From Neobacillus drentensis NBRC 102427 (GTDB taxonomy: Bacteria; Bacillota; Bacilli; Bacillales; Cytobacillaceae): 64,000 nt of DNA. The notes under the pieces were generated by a model, which saw only the letters and a program-made list of their open reading frames with translations, did not search any database and was not told the origin of the DNA. The DNA lies in contig NZ_BCUX01000028.1 of the NCBI RefSeq assembly GCF_001591445.1, forward strand, positions 1-64,000. The letters run 5' to 3'. This document shows, piece after piece, positions 50,721 to 59,060 of this stretch (position 1 is its first letter; the number at the start of each line of letters is the position of its first letter). A program made the translations under genes and the position numbers.

Positions 50721-50816
50721 TATAGTGTAGATTATATTCTCTCAAAATATAAAAAGTACAGAGATGAGTTCCTCAGTACCTTTGTTTGTATCTTCAAAAT
50801 ATATAAGGTATTTTTA

Positions 50817-51710
50817 TTAAATTATATCGTATCCTTCTTGATCTCTTAAAAGATTAATAAAGATTTCTGATGCTTTTGTTTGAAATTTTGTGGATGGAGT
50901 AACAAGTAAGAACTTACGAAAAATAGGAAATCCCTTGATCTTTAAGGTATGCAGCTTTTGAAGTTTCAATTCTTTGTGAATAACCCAGTGTGATAGAAGT
51001 GATACACCCAGTCCCGCTTCAACTGATTCCTTAATAATCTGTGTACTCCCGAACTCCATTATATCCTTGGGATTGAATTGAAATTTCTCAAACATTCCCT
51101 CCGTTGCTTCCCTTGTACCTGACCCCTGTTCCCTTACAATCCATGTCTCTTCTTGTAAAGCTGTTAGTGTCAAATCCTTCTGCTTTACTGAAGGATGTTT
51201 TGCAGAGACAATGATATACATGAAATCCTCCGCAATAGCCTCAATATTAAGCTTTTTACTTTTTATTTCCCCTTCCACAATTCCTAAATCAATTTGGTTG
51301 CTATTCACCAGTTCTTCAATCTCATGCGTATTGCCAATTGTTATGGTTGGTTTAATTAAGGGGTATTGTTCTCGTAGCCTTGCAATGATGTGTGGTAGAA
51401 CATACTCGCCAAAAGTATAACTTGCCCCAATTGATAGACCTCCGGTTGCTGTATTCGTTAGATCATCTACCAAATTTTGCATTTTCGTGTATAGCCCTAG
51501 AATCTCTTTTGCATGATGATAAACAATTTCCCCAGCTTTATTTAAGCGGACATACTTATTGCTCCGATTTAAGAGTTTTGTCCCAACAGTACGTTCAAGT
51601 AGTTGAATATATTGGCTTACGGCTGGCTGAGTCATGTGTAAGGCTTCTGCCGCTCTGGAAAAATTTTGCTTATCAGCAACAGTGACAAAAACGAGTAGCT
51701 GCTGATCCAT
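50817..51710 (-). CDS. LysR-family regulator (CysL/YeiE-like) of the YeiH gene
   Basis: A 297-residue protein. The N-terminal helix-turn-helix (VFVTVADKQNFSRAAEALHM...QPAVSQYIQLLERTVG) and substrate-binding domain are intact. It is close in style to LysR proteins that pair with YeiH/sulfonate or sulfite exporter genes, such as YeiE and CysL. It is divergent from the YeiH-family gene with a 139-bp shared promoter region holding TTATCAT/ATGATAA dyads. The ligand (sulfite or a sulfur metabolite) is inferred. Confidence 0.85.
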   Translation of the reverse strand: MDQQLLVFVTVADKQNFSRAAEALHMTQPAVSQYIQLLERTVGTKLLNRSNKYVRLNKAGEIVYHHAKEILGLYTKMQNLVDDLTNTATGGLSIGASYTFGEYVLPHIIARLREQYPLIKPTITIGNTHEIEELVNSNQIDLGIVEGEIKSKKLNIEAIAEDFMYIIVSAKHPSVKQKDLTLTALQEETWIVREQGSGTREATEGMFEKFQFNPKDIMEFGSTQIIKESVEAGLGVSLLSHWVIHKELKLQKLHTLKIKGFPIFRKFLLVTPSTKFQTKASEIFINLLRDQEGYDII

Positions 51711-51763
51711 TATTTCACTTCCTTTTTTTTAACTGCAACTGCGTTTTAATTATATGTGTTTAC

Positions 51764-51820
51764 TTATCATTATTATCATTATAATTTATTTTTCTTATGA
51801 TAAAAACAAACGTATGATAA
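51764..51820. promoter_or_regulatory. TTATCAT/ATGATAA dyads (LysR binding sites)
   Basis: TTATCAT at 51764-51770 and 51773-51779, and the complement ATGATAA at 51797-51803 and 51814-51820. These form overlapping dyads between the divergent LysR and YeiH-family genes. Confidence 0.55.
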
Positions 51821-51849
51821 TCTTGTAAAAATAAAGGGAGTGAAGCAAA

Positions 51850-52908
51850 ATGCAAAATGAAATGGTTAAACCAATCGAAAGTAAAATAGAAACTCGTCAA
51901 ATAAAATTCAAACACGCATTTCTATCTTCTGCTCCATTATGGTTTGCTGGTATTTTCTTTACTTTTATCATTGCTATCCTAGGATTTGGTTTAGCGAAAG
52001 TTCCGGGAATTAATCACGTAGGACCATTAGCTAGTGCAATCATTATTGCTGTGATATATCGTCAAATTTTTGGTTATCCGGAAAAAATCCGTTCGGGTAT
52101 CCAATTTTCAGCTAAAAAACTATTACGATATGCAATTATCTTATACGGTTTAAAATTAAATATTGATGTCGTCTTCCACCAAGGAATGGGATTACTTGTT
52201 CGTGATATTGGAACCATTATCTTTTCCATCTTTTTAACGATATGGCTAGCCCAAAAAATTAAAGCTGATTTTTCTTTGTCCCTACTACTGGGAATCGGTA
52301 CGGGAGTATGCGGTGCAGCAGCTATTGCCGCAGTTTCACCAATACTGAAGGTAAAAGAAGAGGATACCGCAATAGGAGCAGGAATCATCGCCCTTGTTGG
52401 TACATTATTTTCAATGGGCTATATTCTTTTAAAACCATTTTTGCATTTAACGAAAAACCATTATGGTATATGGACTGGAATAAGCTTGCATGAAATTGCC
52501 CACGTTGCTTTAGCCGCGGCACCGGCAGGACAGGAGGCTTTAGCAATTGCACTTTTAGCAAAATTAGGGCGAGTTTTCCTTCTCGTTCCCCTAAGTTTTA
52601 TCCTTATGTATTGGATGAAACGTACAGGGAGAATCCAATCCGATATGAAAATTGAGTTTCCTTGGTTTTTAATTGGATTTTTGATTATGAGCCTAATCGG
52701 AAGTTATGTTCTGGGAAAATTAATTAATGTTCCACCAACTATCTTGAATGATACATCCAATTTAACGACCTTACTGTTAACAATGGCTATGGTCGGGCTA
52801 GGGTTAAATGTAAACCTGCAAGAATTGTGTTCAAAAGCACTACGTCCATTTATCGCTATGTTAATAACGTCTATACTATTATCAATCATTACGTTTTTTA
52901 CACTATAA
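51850..52908 (+). CDS. YeiH-family (UPF0324) putative sulfate/sulfite exporter
   Basis: A 352-residue membrane protein with AAAGGGAG before the ATG and about ten hydrophobic segments. Typical family blocks are GLAKVPGINHVGPLASAIII, RYAIILYGLKLN, GIGTGVCGAAAIAAVSPIL and SLHEIAHVALAAAPAG. Members are predicted exporters of sulfate or sulfite, though evidence is limited. Its pairing with a YeiE/CysL-like LysR gene is widespread, which strengthens the assignment. No other sulfur gene is adjacent. Confidence 0.85.
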   Translation: MQNEMVKPIESKIETRQIKFKHAFLSSAPLWFAGIFFTFIIAILGFGLAKVPGINHVGPLASAIIIAVIYRQIFGYPEKIRSGIQFSAKKLLRYAIILYGLKLNIDVVFHQGMGLLVRDIGTIIFSIFLTIWLAQKIKADFSLSLLLGIGTGVCGAAAIAAVSPILKVKEEDTAIGAGIIALVGTLFSMGYILLKPFLHLTKNHYGIWTGISLHEIAHVALAAAPAGQEALAIALLAKLGRVFLLVPLSFILMYWMKRTGRIQSDMKIEFPWFLIGFLIMSLIGSYVLGKLINVPPTILNDTSNLTTLLLTMAMVGLGLNVNLQELCSKALRPFIAMLITSILLSIITFFTL

Positions 52909-53048
52909 ATGCACATATTGACAAGGTGATAGATTATTCAATCGCGCAATATGACAATGAAAAGGCCATATACCAGGATTATTGGCTTTAAATAAGACAA
53001 CTCAGGTTTCACCAGCAGCAACTAGTATTGTAATTTTTAAAAGTCATA

Positions 53049-53100
53049 ATGAAAGATTATGGCGTATATGATGTTCATGTTCATGTAGAGCCAAATTATG
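53049..53100 (+). pseudogene. Possible C-terminal fragment of a cation-efflux (CDF) protein
   Basis: The frame reads MKDYGVYDVHVHVEPNYG, which resembles the GVxDVHIHVEP end of cation diffusion facilitators. The surrounding sequence (52909-53048) gives only short pieces in several frames. The call is tentative. The remainder of 52909-53108 shows nothing. Confidence 0.3.
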
Positions 53101-53108
53101 GTTTAAAT

Positions 53109-54005
53109 TCATTTAAACTTCATTTTGTACTCAGCCTGGAATGATTCTCTTGGTTTCAGGATATTGATTCCAAATTTCCCCTTCAAATTTCCTGTTGTAT
53201 GATATGTATCAGCAATTCCGTACCATGGTTCAATGCAAACAAACGGAGCCATCTTGCCATTTGTGTCCATATATTTCGACCAAATTCCAACAAACGGAAA
53301 GTCTTCGAAGATTACTTCTACACCATGATTAGACTTATTTGATGCCAGTGTAATTTGATCAATATTGCTATAAACAATAGCATCTTGAGCAAATAGAGAG
53401 CTAGTGAGTTGAATCGTTGATAGTTCATTAGCCATCCCTTTTTCATGAATAAGAGAATTCTTAAGCTCATATTGCATCAAAGTCTTATTTGCTGCAGGAA
53501 TAAAGTGTAAACTGTAATCCTCAATGGTTTCGTTTTCTACTAGCGGTAGCCTAAATGCAGGATGGGCACCAATTGAAAAATACATCTCTTCTTTGTTTGA
53601 ATTTACGACTTCCCATTGAACAACGATTGAGTCCTCATTGAGGCTATAACGAATAATCACTTTAAAATCATAAGGATAAACATGAAGGAAGCGTCCGCTA
53701 GACTCGTAACTAAACGAAATGTCTGATGTTGTCTGCTCTTCTACCTCAAATACAACGTCACGCAAAAAGCCATGTTGCGACATCTCGTAGGTCTTGCCGT
53801 CGAGTTGATATCGGTCTTCCTTTAAACGCCCAACAATCGGAAATAAGACCGGAGAAACGCGACCCCAGTAGGTCTTGTCCCCAGTCCACATATAATCTAA
53901 TCCATTTTTCTTATGCATTACTTTACGTACTTCTGCGCCTTTGTTACTGATTTCAACCTTCAACCAATCATTTTCAATGTCCATCATAATTTTAATTTCC
54001 CTCAT
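53109..54005 (-). CDS. Aldose 1-epimerase family protein (LacX-like)
   Basis: A 298-residue protein, or 292 if the ATG at 53987 is used; the ribosome site is weak for both. The galactose mutarotase-like fold is supported by WGRVSPVLFPIVGRLKEDRY, MSQHGFLRDVVFE and the catalytic region FSIGAHPAFRLP. CIEPWYGIAD lies near the end. It probably interconverts anomers of hexoses or hexose phosphates. It is a single gene. Confidence 0.85.
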   Translation of the reverse strand: MREIKIMMDIENDWLKVEISNKGAEVRKVMHKKNGLDYMWTGDKTYWGRVSPVLFPIVGRLKEDRYQLDGKTYEMSQHGFLRDVVFEVEEQTTSDISFSYESSGRFLHVYPYDFKVIIRYSLNEDSIVVQWEVVNSNKEEMYFSIGAHPAFRLPLVENETIEDYSLHFIPAANKTLMQYELKNSLIHEKGMANELSTIQLTSSLFAQDAIVYSNIDQITLASNKSNHGVEVIFEDFPFVGIWSKYMDTNGKMAPFVCIEPWYGIADTYHTTGNLKGKFGINILKPRESFQAEYKMKFK

Positions 54006-54102
54006 TTCTGATACGCATTGTTACCTTTTATTATCCCTAAAATCTCTACAATCATGATGATCGTGCCATAATTATCAAATCAAGCGCAGGATGTTTTTTC
54101 TA

Positions 54103-54528
54103 TTACTTGATGATCAATACAGGACAATGCGATAGCTGGGAAACTTTCTGACTAACACTTCCAAGCATTAACCCTTTAATATTTCCTAACCCCCTGCTCC
54201 CCATGATGATGAGCTGATAATTGCCTTCCTCTGCCTTTTTGACAATTTGAATGGCCGGTTCTCCCATCACATAATGTGTTTCTATTTCGATCCCTTCTTG
54301 TTCTGCAAAAGAAACCGCGCGATCTAATAAATCCATGCTTTTATTTCTCTGTTCCGAATAGACCTTATCAATCGTTGCAATCGGCATCCCATTACTAATA
54401 TTGATATTTTTATCTACATGGATCAAGCCAATTTTAGAATATCTTTCCTTAGCAAAATTGAATGCCGACTTTAATGCTTTTTCACTCATTTTAGAACCAT
54501 CAATTGCCACAAGAATTCGATTGAACAT
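54103..54528 (-). CDS. Universal stress protein (UspA family)
   Basis: A 141-residue protein with GGAGAGGATC before the ATG. ILVAIDGSKMSEKAL at the start and the ATP-binding GSRGLGNIKGLMLGSVS near 110-126 match the family. It lies 36 bp after the MFS gene on the same strand and is probably co-transcribed. It likely binds ATP; the role in stress is not specified further. Confidence 0.9.
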   Translation of the reverse strand: MFNRILVAIDGSKMSEKALKSAFNFAKERYSKIGLIHVDKNINISNGMPIATIDKVYSEQRNKSMDLLDRAVSFAEQEGIEIETHYVMGEPAIQIVKKAEEGNYQLIIMGSRGLGNIKGLMLGSVSQKVSQLSHCPVLIIK

Positions 54529-54564
54529 AAGATCCTCTCCATTTTACAAAAAAGATAGTTTTTA

Positions 54565-55779
54565 TTATTTTGTAGAAGAATTTACTTCTACGGACGAAAC
54601 AGTTAATTTTGACGATGCAACCTTTTTTCCATGCAAGAAATAGTGTAATGGTAAACAAAGGACGACGATTATACCAAGAACGATGTATAATCCATCGTAT
54701 CCTATCGAAGGAACAAAAAATCCTTGGATAAAAGGCCCCATTCCTAATCCGATATCCGTCAGAATGAAAAATGTCGAAGTTGCTAATCCAACACGATGAG
54801 CAGGTGCAGATTGGATGGCAACAGTCTGAGCGCTAGACATATAAGTTCCATATCCAAAACCGACTAGTGCACCAGCAATCAATAAAATAATACTTACATG
54901 TGATTGACTAAGAACAAATAGGCCAATGAATAATGAAATAATCGCCGGATACATGATGAAATTTGGTCCCTTCCGATCAAACATACGACCAGAATAGGGT
55001 CTTGTTACGAGGACCGCAGCCGCATAAACGACAAAGAAGAAACTGGCAGCTGATGTGATCTGATTCTCAATCGCAAAGAACGAAAGAAATGATAAAATTC
55101 CGGAATAGCAGAAAGCAGTAACCGTTGCAACAAGTGTAATCGGCACAGATTTTTTCTCAATAAAATTCGATACTTTAAACCCTTTTAATTCCGCCTTTTG
55201 CTCTTCTGTTAAGGTAATTTCTTTCACTTTTATTATAAATGATAAAACTAAACTGATCACAATACAGATTAAACAAAAAGCAAATATCATGTTAAATTGA
55301 AAACGTTGTTGTATAAATATACCAATAAAAGGTCCAATGGCCGTTGCCAATGTCATACTTAAAGCAAAGTATCCTATTCCCTCTCCACCTCTGCCTTTTG
55401 GAATTACTTGCGCTACAACTGTTCCTAAAACAGTACCAGCAAGTCCAAATGCAAAGCCATGGAACAACCGGTTCGCGATGAGCATTCCAAAACTATCTAC
55501 TCCAAAATAGAAAATAGCTGAAATCACCATAATGATAATCCCTGTTATGAGAAGTTTTTTTCTCCCCAATCGATCAAGATATTTACCGCCAATGATTCTC
55601 CCCACAAGCGCTCCAATCACAAATATACTGGAAGCCAATCCTGCTTGACTTTCAGTTGCACCAAATTTATTAACAGCAAATACGGAAATAGTTACCATTA
55701 ATAAATAAAATGTTAACATGAGAAAGAAATTTGTTACTAAAATACCGATATAATCTTTTGTCCATAACTTTTCTTTCAT
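54565..55779 (-). CDS. MFS transporter divergent from a LysR gene
   Basis: A 404-residue protein with twelve transmembrane helices. GLASSIFVIGALVGRIIGGKYLDRLGRKKLL carries MFS motif A and GGEGIGYFALSMTLATAIGPFIG is motif C-like. It resembles the arabinose-efflux-like/YwoG MFS group. The substrate is unknown. It shares a 111-bp control region with the LysR gene at 55891. Confidence 0.85.
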   Translation of the reverse strand: MKEKLWTKDYIGILVTNFFLMLTFYLLMVTISVFAVNKFGATESQAGLASSIFVIGALVGRIIGGKYLDRLGRKKLLITGIIIMVISAIFYFGVDSFGMLIANRLFHGFAFGLAGTVLGTVVAQVIPKGRGGEGIGYFALSMTLATAIGPFIGIFIQQRFQFNMIFAFCLICIVISLVLSFIIKVKEITLTEEQKAELKGFKVSNFIEKKSVPITLVATVTAFCYSGILSFLSFFAIENQITSAASFFFVVYAAAVLVTRPYSGRMFDRKGPNFIMYPAIISLFIGLFVLSQSHVSIILLIAGALVGFGYGTYMSSAQTVAIQSAPAHRVGLATSTFFILTDIGLGMGPFIQGFFVPSIGYDGLYIVLGIIVVLCLPLHYFLHGKKVASSKLTVSSVEVNSSTK

Positions 55780-55813
55780 TATTTAAACCCCTTTTTTCAA
55801 TTTATTTAAGATG

Positions 55814-55830
55814 AACATAGGTTTTATGTT
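55814..55830. promoter_or_regulatory. LysR-type site AACATA-N5-TATGTT
   Basis: A perfect 6-bp dyad in the gap between the MFS and LysR genes. A second dyad, ATAAATAA-N8-TTATTTAT, lies at 55846-55869. Confidence 0.5.
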
Positions 55831-55890
55831 ACAATACCGCTATTGATAAATAAAATGAATGTTATTTATAAAGGGGATAAGTAATTAGTT

Positions 55891-56763
55891 ATGCCAACGA
55901 TTAATCAATTTGAAATATTTGTAAAGGTCATTGATGAAGGAAGTTTTACAAAAGCTGCACAATCCTTGCATATGTCGCAGCCAGCTGTCAGCCATGCGAT
56001 TGCTACTTTAGAATCAGAGCTAGCCGTTACATTATTAGTACGGGAGCGGGGGAAAGATTTAATTGTAACGGACATAGGGAAACGAGTCCTATACCAAATA
56101 AGGAATATCCTGAATAGTCTTGAAAAAATTGAACAGGAGGTCTCTCTGGAAAAAGGATACATCACCGGAACCATTCGGATTGCCACTTTCCCAAGTGTAA
56201 CTGCTCATTTTTTACCAAAGATTATTCGTACCTTTCAACAAAAACGACCAAATGTGTCGCTGACTTTTAAGGAGGGGTCACAAGAGGAAATCAAGGAATG
56301 GTTAACATCTCGGGAAATTGATATTGGCTTTGTCGTTCTACCGTGCGATCATTTAGATACGATACCTCTTGTAAAGGATCGCTATCTTGTGATGCTGCCT
56401 GATCGTCATCCCTTGCTAAAGAATCCATCTGTTTGTCTTTCGGATTTGGAAAACGAACCTTTTGTTATTTCAACTGCCGGATATGAGGCACCTATTATCG
56501 ACCACATGAGGAAACAAAAAATGACGGTAAATGAGAAATATAATACATCTAATCTAAATACATCATTAGCTATGATTAAAGAAGGATTAGGGGTGCTTAT
56601 CCTGCCTGAGCTCTCATTGAAAAATCTTTCTTTTCCGAAATCAAACATCCGGCCATTAGAAACAAACCTTCACAGACATATTGCCTTAGGCTTACCTTCC
56701 ATAAAGGATGCTTCTCGTGTCGTCCAATTATTTATTCAAATCACGAAAGAACTATTTGAATAG
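55891..56763 (+). CDS. LysR-family regulator divergent from the MFS gene
   Basis: A 290-residue protein. The N-terminal helix-turn-helix (IFVKVIDEGSFTKAAQSLHM...QPAVSHAIATLESEL) and a CynR/CitR-like effector domain are complete. It probably controls the MFS-USP operon. A 53-bp copy of part of its 3' end is found at 50668-50720. The ribosome site AAAGGGG is unusually far (about 14 nt) from the ATG. Confidence 0.88.
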   Translation: MPTINQFEIFVKVIDEGSFTKAAQSLHMSQPAVSHAIATLESELAVTLLVRERGKDLIVTDIGKRVLYQIRNILNSLEKIEQEVSLEKGYITGTIRIATFPSVTAHFLPKIIRTFQQKRPNVSLTFKEGSQEEIKEWLTSREIDIGFVVLPCDHLDTIPLVKDRYLVMLPDRHPLLKNPSVCLSDLENEPFVISTAGYEAPIIDHMRKQKMTVNEKYNTSNLNTSLAMIKEGLGVLILPELSLKNLSFPKSNIRPLETNLHRHIALGLPSIKDASRVVQLFIQITKELFE

Positions 56764-56799
56764 AAATATGGTGCCGGACTAACTGCGCAAACAAATGAA

Positions 56800-56849
56800 T
56801 ATGGATTCTTTTATTATGTGACGTACTGGTCAAAGGGCGTCAATTTTTA
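56800..56849 (-). pseudogene. Scar of a TetR gene 3' end
   Basis: The words TACTGGTCA and GCGTCAATT are shared with the stop region and downstream flank of the TetR gene at 61501. It is too short to code for anything. Confidence 0.5.
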
Positions 56850-56869
56850 CAATAACTAAACGAACAATC

Positions 56870-56932
56870 GTCCACAAAACGAACAATCGTAAGCACTTAC
56901 AATTGTTCAATCGGTGGACGATTTTTGAGATC
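56870..56932. repeat. Nested inverted repeat
   Basis: ATCGTCCAC pairs with GTGGACGAT. Inside it GAACAATCGTAAG pairs with CTTACAATTGTTC, with one G-T pair. A TTTTT follows on the plus strand, so it may terminate LysR transcription. Confidence 0.7.
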
Positions 56933-57014
56933 CTCTAACAACCGTACAATCCATTACAAACTTTTTGATACTCTTCCTTTTGTTCACATTCAAAGATAGC
57001 ATTCCAATGCATCA

Positions 57015-57284
57015 CTAATTTTCGATTCTTCCATTGATAGAACTTAGTCTGGAAGTTGCTTGTAAGCTAATTTCATATTTGAGCAGGTGAAAATGGGAAA
57101 CATACTCTGAAGTTAATAGAAAGAAAATGCTATTAAAAAGCCTGCGCTGGCCCTCAAAGTTCACGGATAGTTCCTTGTCAGTGATTTGTTCATCGGACTC
57201 AAACGTACTTTTGTAGTACCCTCCTTCTGGATGACGAGCAAGTCCTACCTTGGACACCCAGTTATGCACTTCATTCATATTCAT
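57015..57284 (-). pseudogene. Truncated cupin_5 (DUF985) gene
   Basis: The frame from ATG 57284 encodes MNMNEVHNWVSKVGLARHPE and GGYYKSTFESDE, then SIFFLLTSEYVSHFHLLKYE. This is the N-terminal half of the cupin_5 (DUF985) family. After KYE the sequence diverges (ISLQATSRLSSINGRIEN) and stops. The second half with the remaining metal ligands is missing. The frame extends upstream to 57467 but without family likeness, and it overlaps the Mur-ligase gene start. Confidence 0.75.
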
Positions 57285-57439
57285 AACAGCAATCATTCCT
57301 TTTCCCTTAATCTGCGCCAATTCGAAAGAACTATTAAGTTCTGTTAATCCGTCACCAATATATTTCCCCTGCATAAAATGGTACAAGCATTTCTGGTTAA
57401 TAGCTAGGAATCCAATCCAAAAAGAAAGGGGGCATAATA

Positions 57440-58582
57440 ATGGATGAAACAAATAAGAACCGGCCAATTATAGCTATTACAGGAAGCGCAGGTAAAACCA
57501 CTACCAAAGAGCTGATTGCCAGTATTTTAAAAACACGGATGGAAATTTTTAAAAGCATACAGAATCTAAACCTTTCCATCTTTACGAAGCATTATGCTAA
57601 TGCTATTACGCCTGACCATGAAGCGATTGTGTTAGAATACGGATTGCAGTATCCAGGAGAGATCAAAAAACACTGTAGTATTATTCAGCCCAATATTTCT
57701 GTAATTACAAATATTGGGTCTGCGCATGTTGGGAATTTTAAAAGTAATATCATTGAATTGGCTAAAGCTAAATCAGAAATTATTGAAGGAATGGACCCTC
57801 TCGGGAGCTTATATATAAACGCTGATGATGCTAATTCAAAGTTACTGCTTACGGATTCATTTAAAGGTACGATTAGAACAGTCGGGATCGAAAAAAAAGC
57901 CAATTATCGGGCCCGCCATATTCATTACACTGATACTGGAATGACCTTTCAGGTTAAAATTAAGGGTAAGATGTACGGTTTTACGATACCTGTTTACGGT
58001 ATTCATAACATTTACAATGCTTTATACGCAATCGCTGTAACCCATCCGTTGGGTTTTTCTCCTGAAGAAATGCAGCAAGGATTTAACAATTCAAGAAGGA
58101 TACTTAAAAAGAATAGGAGGTTAAGTTTATATCCTATTTGGGATAATATTCAAATCATTGATGATACATTTAGCGCCAACCCTCAAGCGGTGAAAGCAGC
58201 CCTTGATGTGCTGGAGAATCTCGGAAAGCAATACAATATAGCTGTCCTCGCAGACATGCTGGAATTGGGGAAATACACCGTAGATGGTCATAAGGAAGTC
58301 GGGATATATATAGCGAAAAAAAAGGTTGATCTCCTTTATACCTTTGGCGACTATGCCCAGTCCATTGCTCATGGGGCAATTGAGTCCGGATTTCCTGAGG
58401 ATAAAGTATTCCATTTCAGTAATATTGAGGATTTAAATACAACACTTCTAAACACTCTTTTACCGGGGTCCACCGTTCTCGTCAAAGGATCACATGCGCT
58501 TAAAATGAATAGGACTGTCAAATTTCTGCGTTCATATTATAAACAAATGAAAGCTGAAGAAAAACAAAAAGCGGAGGAGTAG
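57440..58582 (+). CDS. MurF-like Mur ligase lacking the N-terminal domain
   Basis: A 380-residue protein with AAAGGGGG before the ATG. It opens directly with the ATP loop ITGSAGKTTTKELIASIL. The central part (EYGLQYPGEIKKH, ITNIGSAHVGNFKS, YGIHNIYNALYAIAV) and C-terminal part (IIDDTFSANPQAVKAALDVL, VKGSHALKMN) follow the MurF order. MurF proteins normally have an 80-100-residue UDP-sugar-binding domain first, which is absent. It may ligate a different acceptor, or be a shortened paralogue. It is a single-gene operon followed by a hairpin. Confidence 0.8.
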   Translation: MDETNKNRPIIAITGSAGKTTTKELIASILKTRMEIFKSIQNLNLSIFTKHYANAITPDHEAIVLEYGLQYPGEIKKHCSIIQPNISVITNIGSAHVGNFKSNIIELAKAKSEIIEGMDPLGSLYINADDANSKLLLTDSFKGTIRTVGIEKKANYRARHIHYTDTGMTFQVKIKGKMYGFTIPVYGIHNIYNALYAIAVTHPLGFSPEEMQQGFNNSRRILKKNRRLSLYPIWDNIQIIDDTFSANPQAVKAALDVLENLGKQYNIAVLADMLELGKYTVDGHKEVGIYIAKKKVDLLYTFGDYAQSIAHGAIESGFPEDKVFHFSNIEDLNTTLLNTLLPGSTVLVKGSHALKMNRTVKFLRSYYKQMKAEEKQKAEE

Positions 58583-58711
58583 GAAAAAGAAATCATAGTT
58601 TCCAATTTTGTTATACTCACTTATAAAATCATCCTTATCCCTATCTAATGAAAAAACTTATTTATAGATCATGTTCCTATGTGACTGTAACCAAAGGAAT
58701 TTAATAACTCA

Positions 58712-58738
58712 GGTCACGTATTGAGGTTCTACGTGACC
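58712..58738 (+). terminator. Hairpin after the MurF-like gene
   Basis: GGTCACGTA (58712-58720) pairs with TACGTGACC (58730-58738), with a modest T run after. Confidence 0.6.
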
Positions 58739-58844
58739 GATACTTTTCAATAAGATCATAGATTGTGGCTTCATCATCGATTTTAAAATGTTAGGTATAT
58801 TCATAATGGTTCCACCTCTTAAGAAAGCTAGATGAGTGTTTTGG

Positions 58845-58955
58845 TCATGATAAAGTCCGTTTGTTCTTCATCCCCCATATAAAAAGAGTAGGTCCTCTTA
58901 TTTCTTGAAGTTTGTGTAAATCTTCAAGGGTGCACCTTTTTAAATTTATAGTCAT
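58845..58955 (-). pseudogene. Short frame resembling a GNAT N terminus
   Basis: It reads MTINLKRCTLEDLHKLQEIR, the usual opening of a GNAT acetyltransferase. It then continues GPTLFIWGMKNKRTLS, which does not fit. GGAG lies 12 nt before the ATG. It is probably a gene remnant joined to unrelated sequence. Confidence 0.4.
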
Positions 58956-59060
58956 TTAAAACTGTCGCTCCTTTATATAATCAATCGTTTCTTTTATTTT
59001 TATTTTTACAAATTCCCACACATGAAAAACTGCCCCTAAAACTTGAGGCAGCTTCCTATT

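Larger units (their letters stand above)
50424..50816. other. Intergenic between kinase and LysR genes
   Basis: Contains a strong hairpin terminator (50587-50628) and a LysR gene fragment (50668-50720). No intact gene. Confidence 0.6.
56764..57014. other. Intergenic with TetR-gene scar and nested hairpin
   Basis: 56800-56849 resembles 61470-61519, the 3' end and flank of the TetR gene, at about 80%. 56870-56932 is a nested inverted repeat. No intact gene. Confidence 0.6.
58583..59060. other. Intergenic with a possible short acetyltransferase remnant
   Basis: Contains the hairpin above and a 36-codon minus-strand frame (58845-58955). Nothing else is recognised. Confidence 0.5.
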
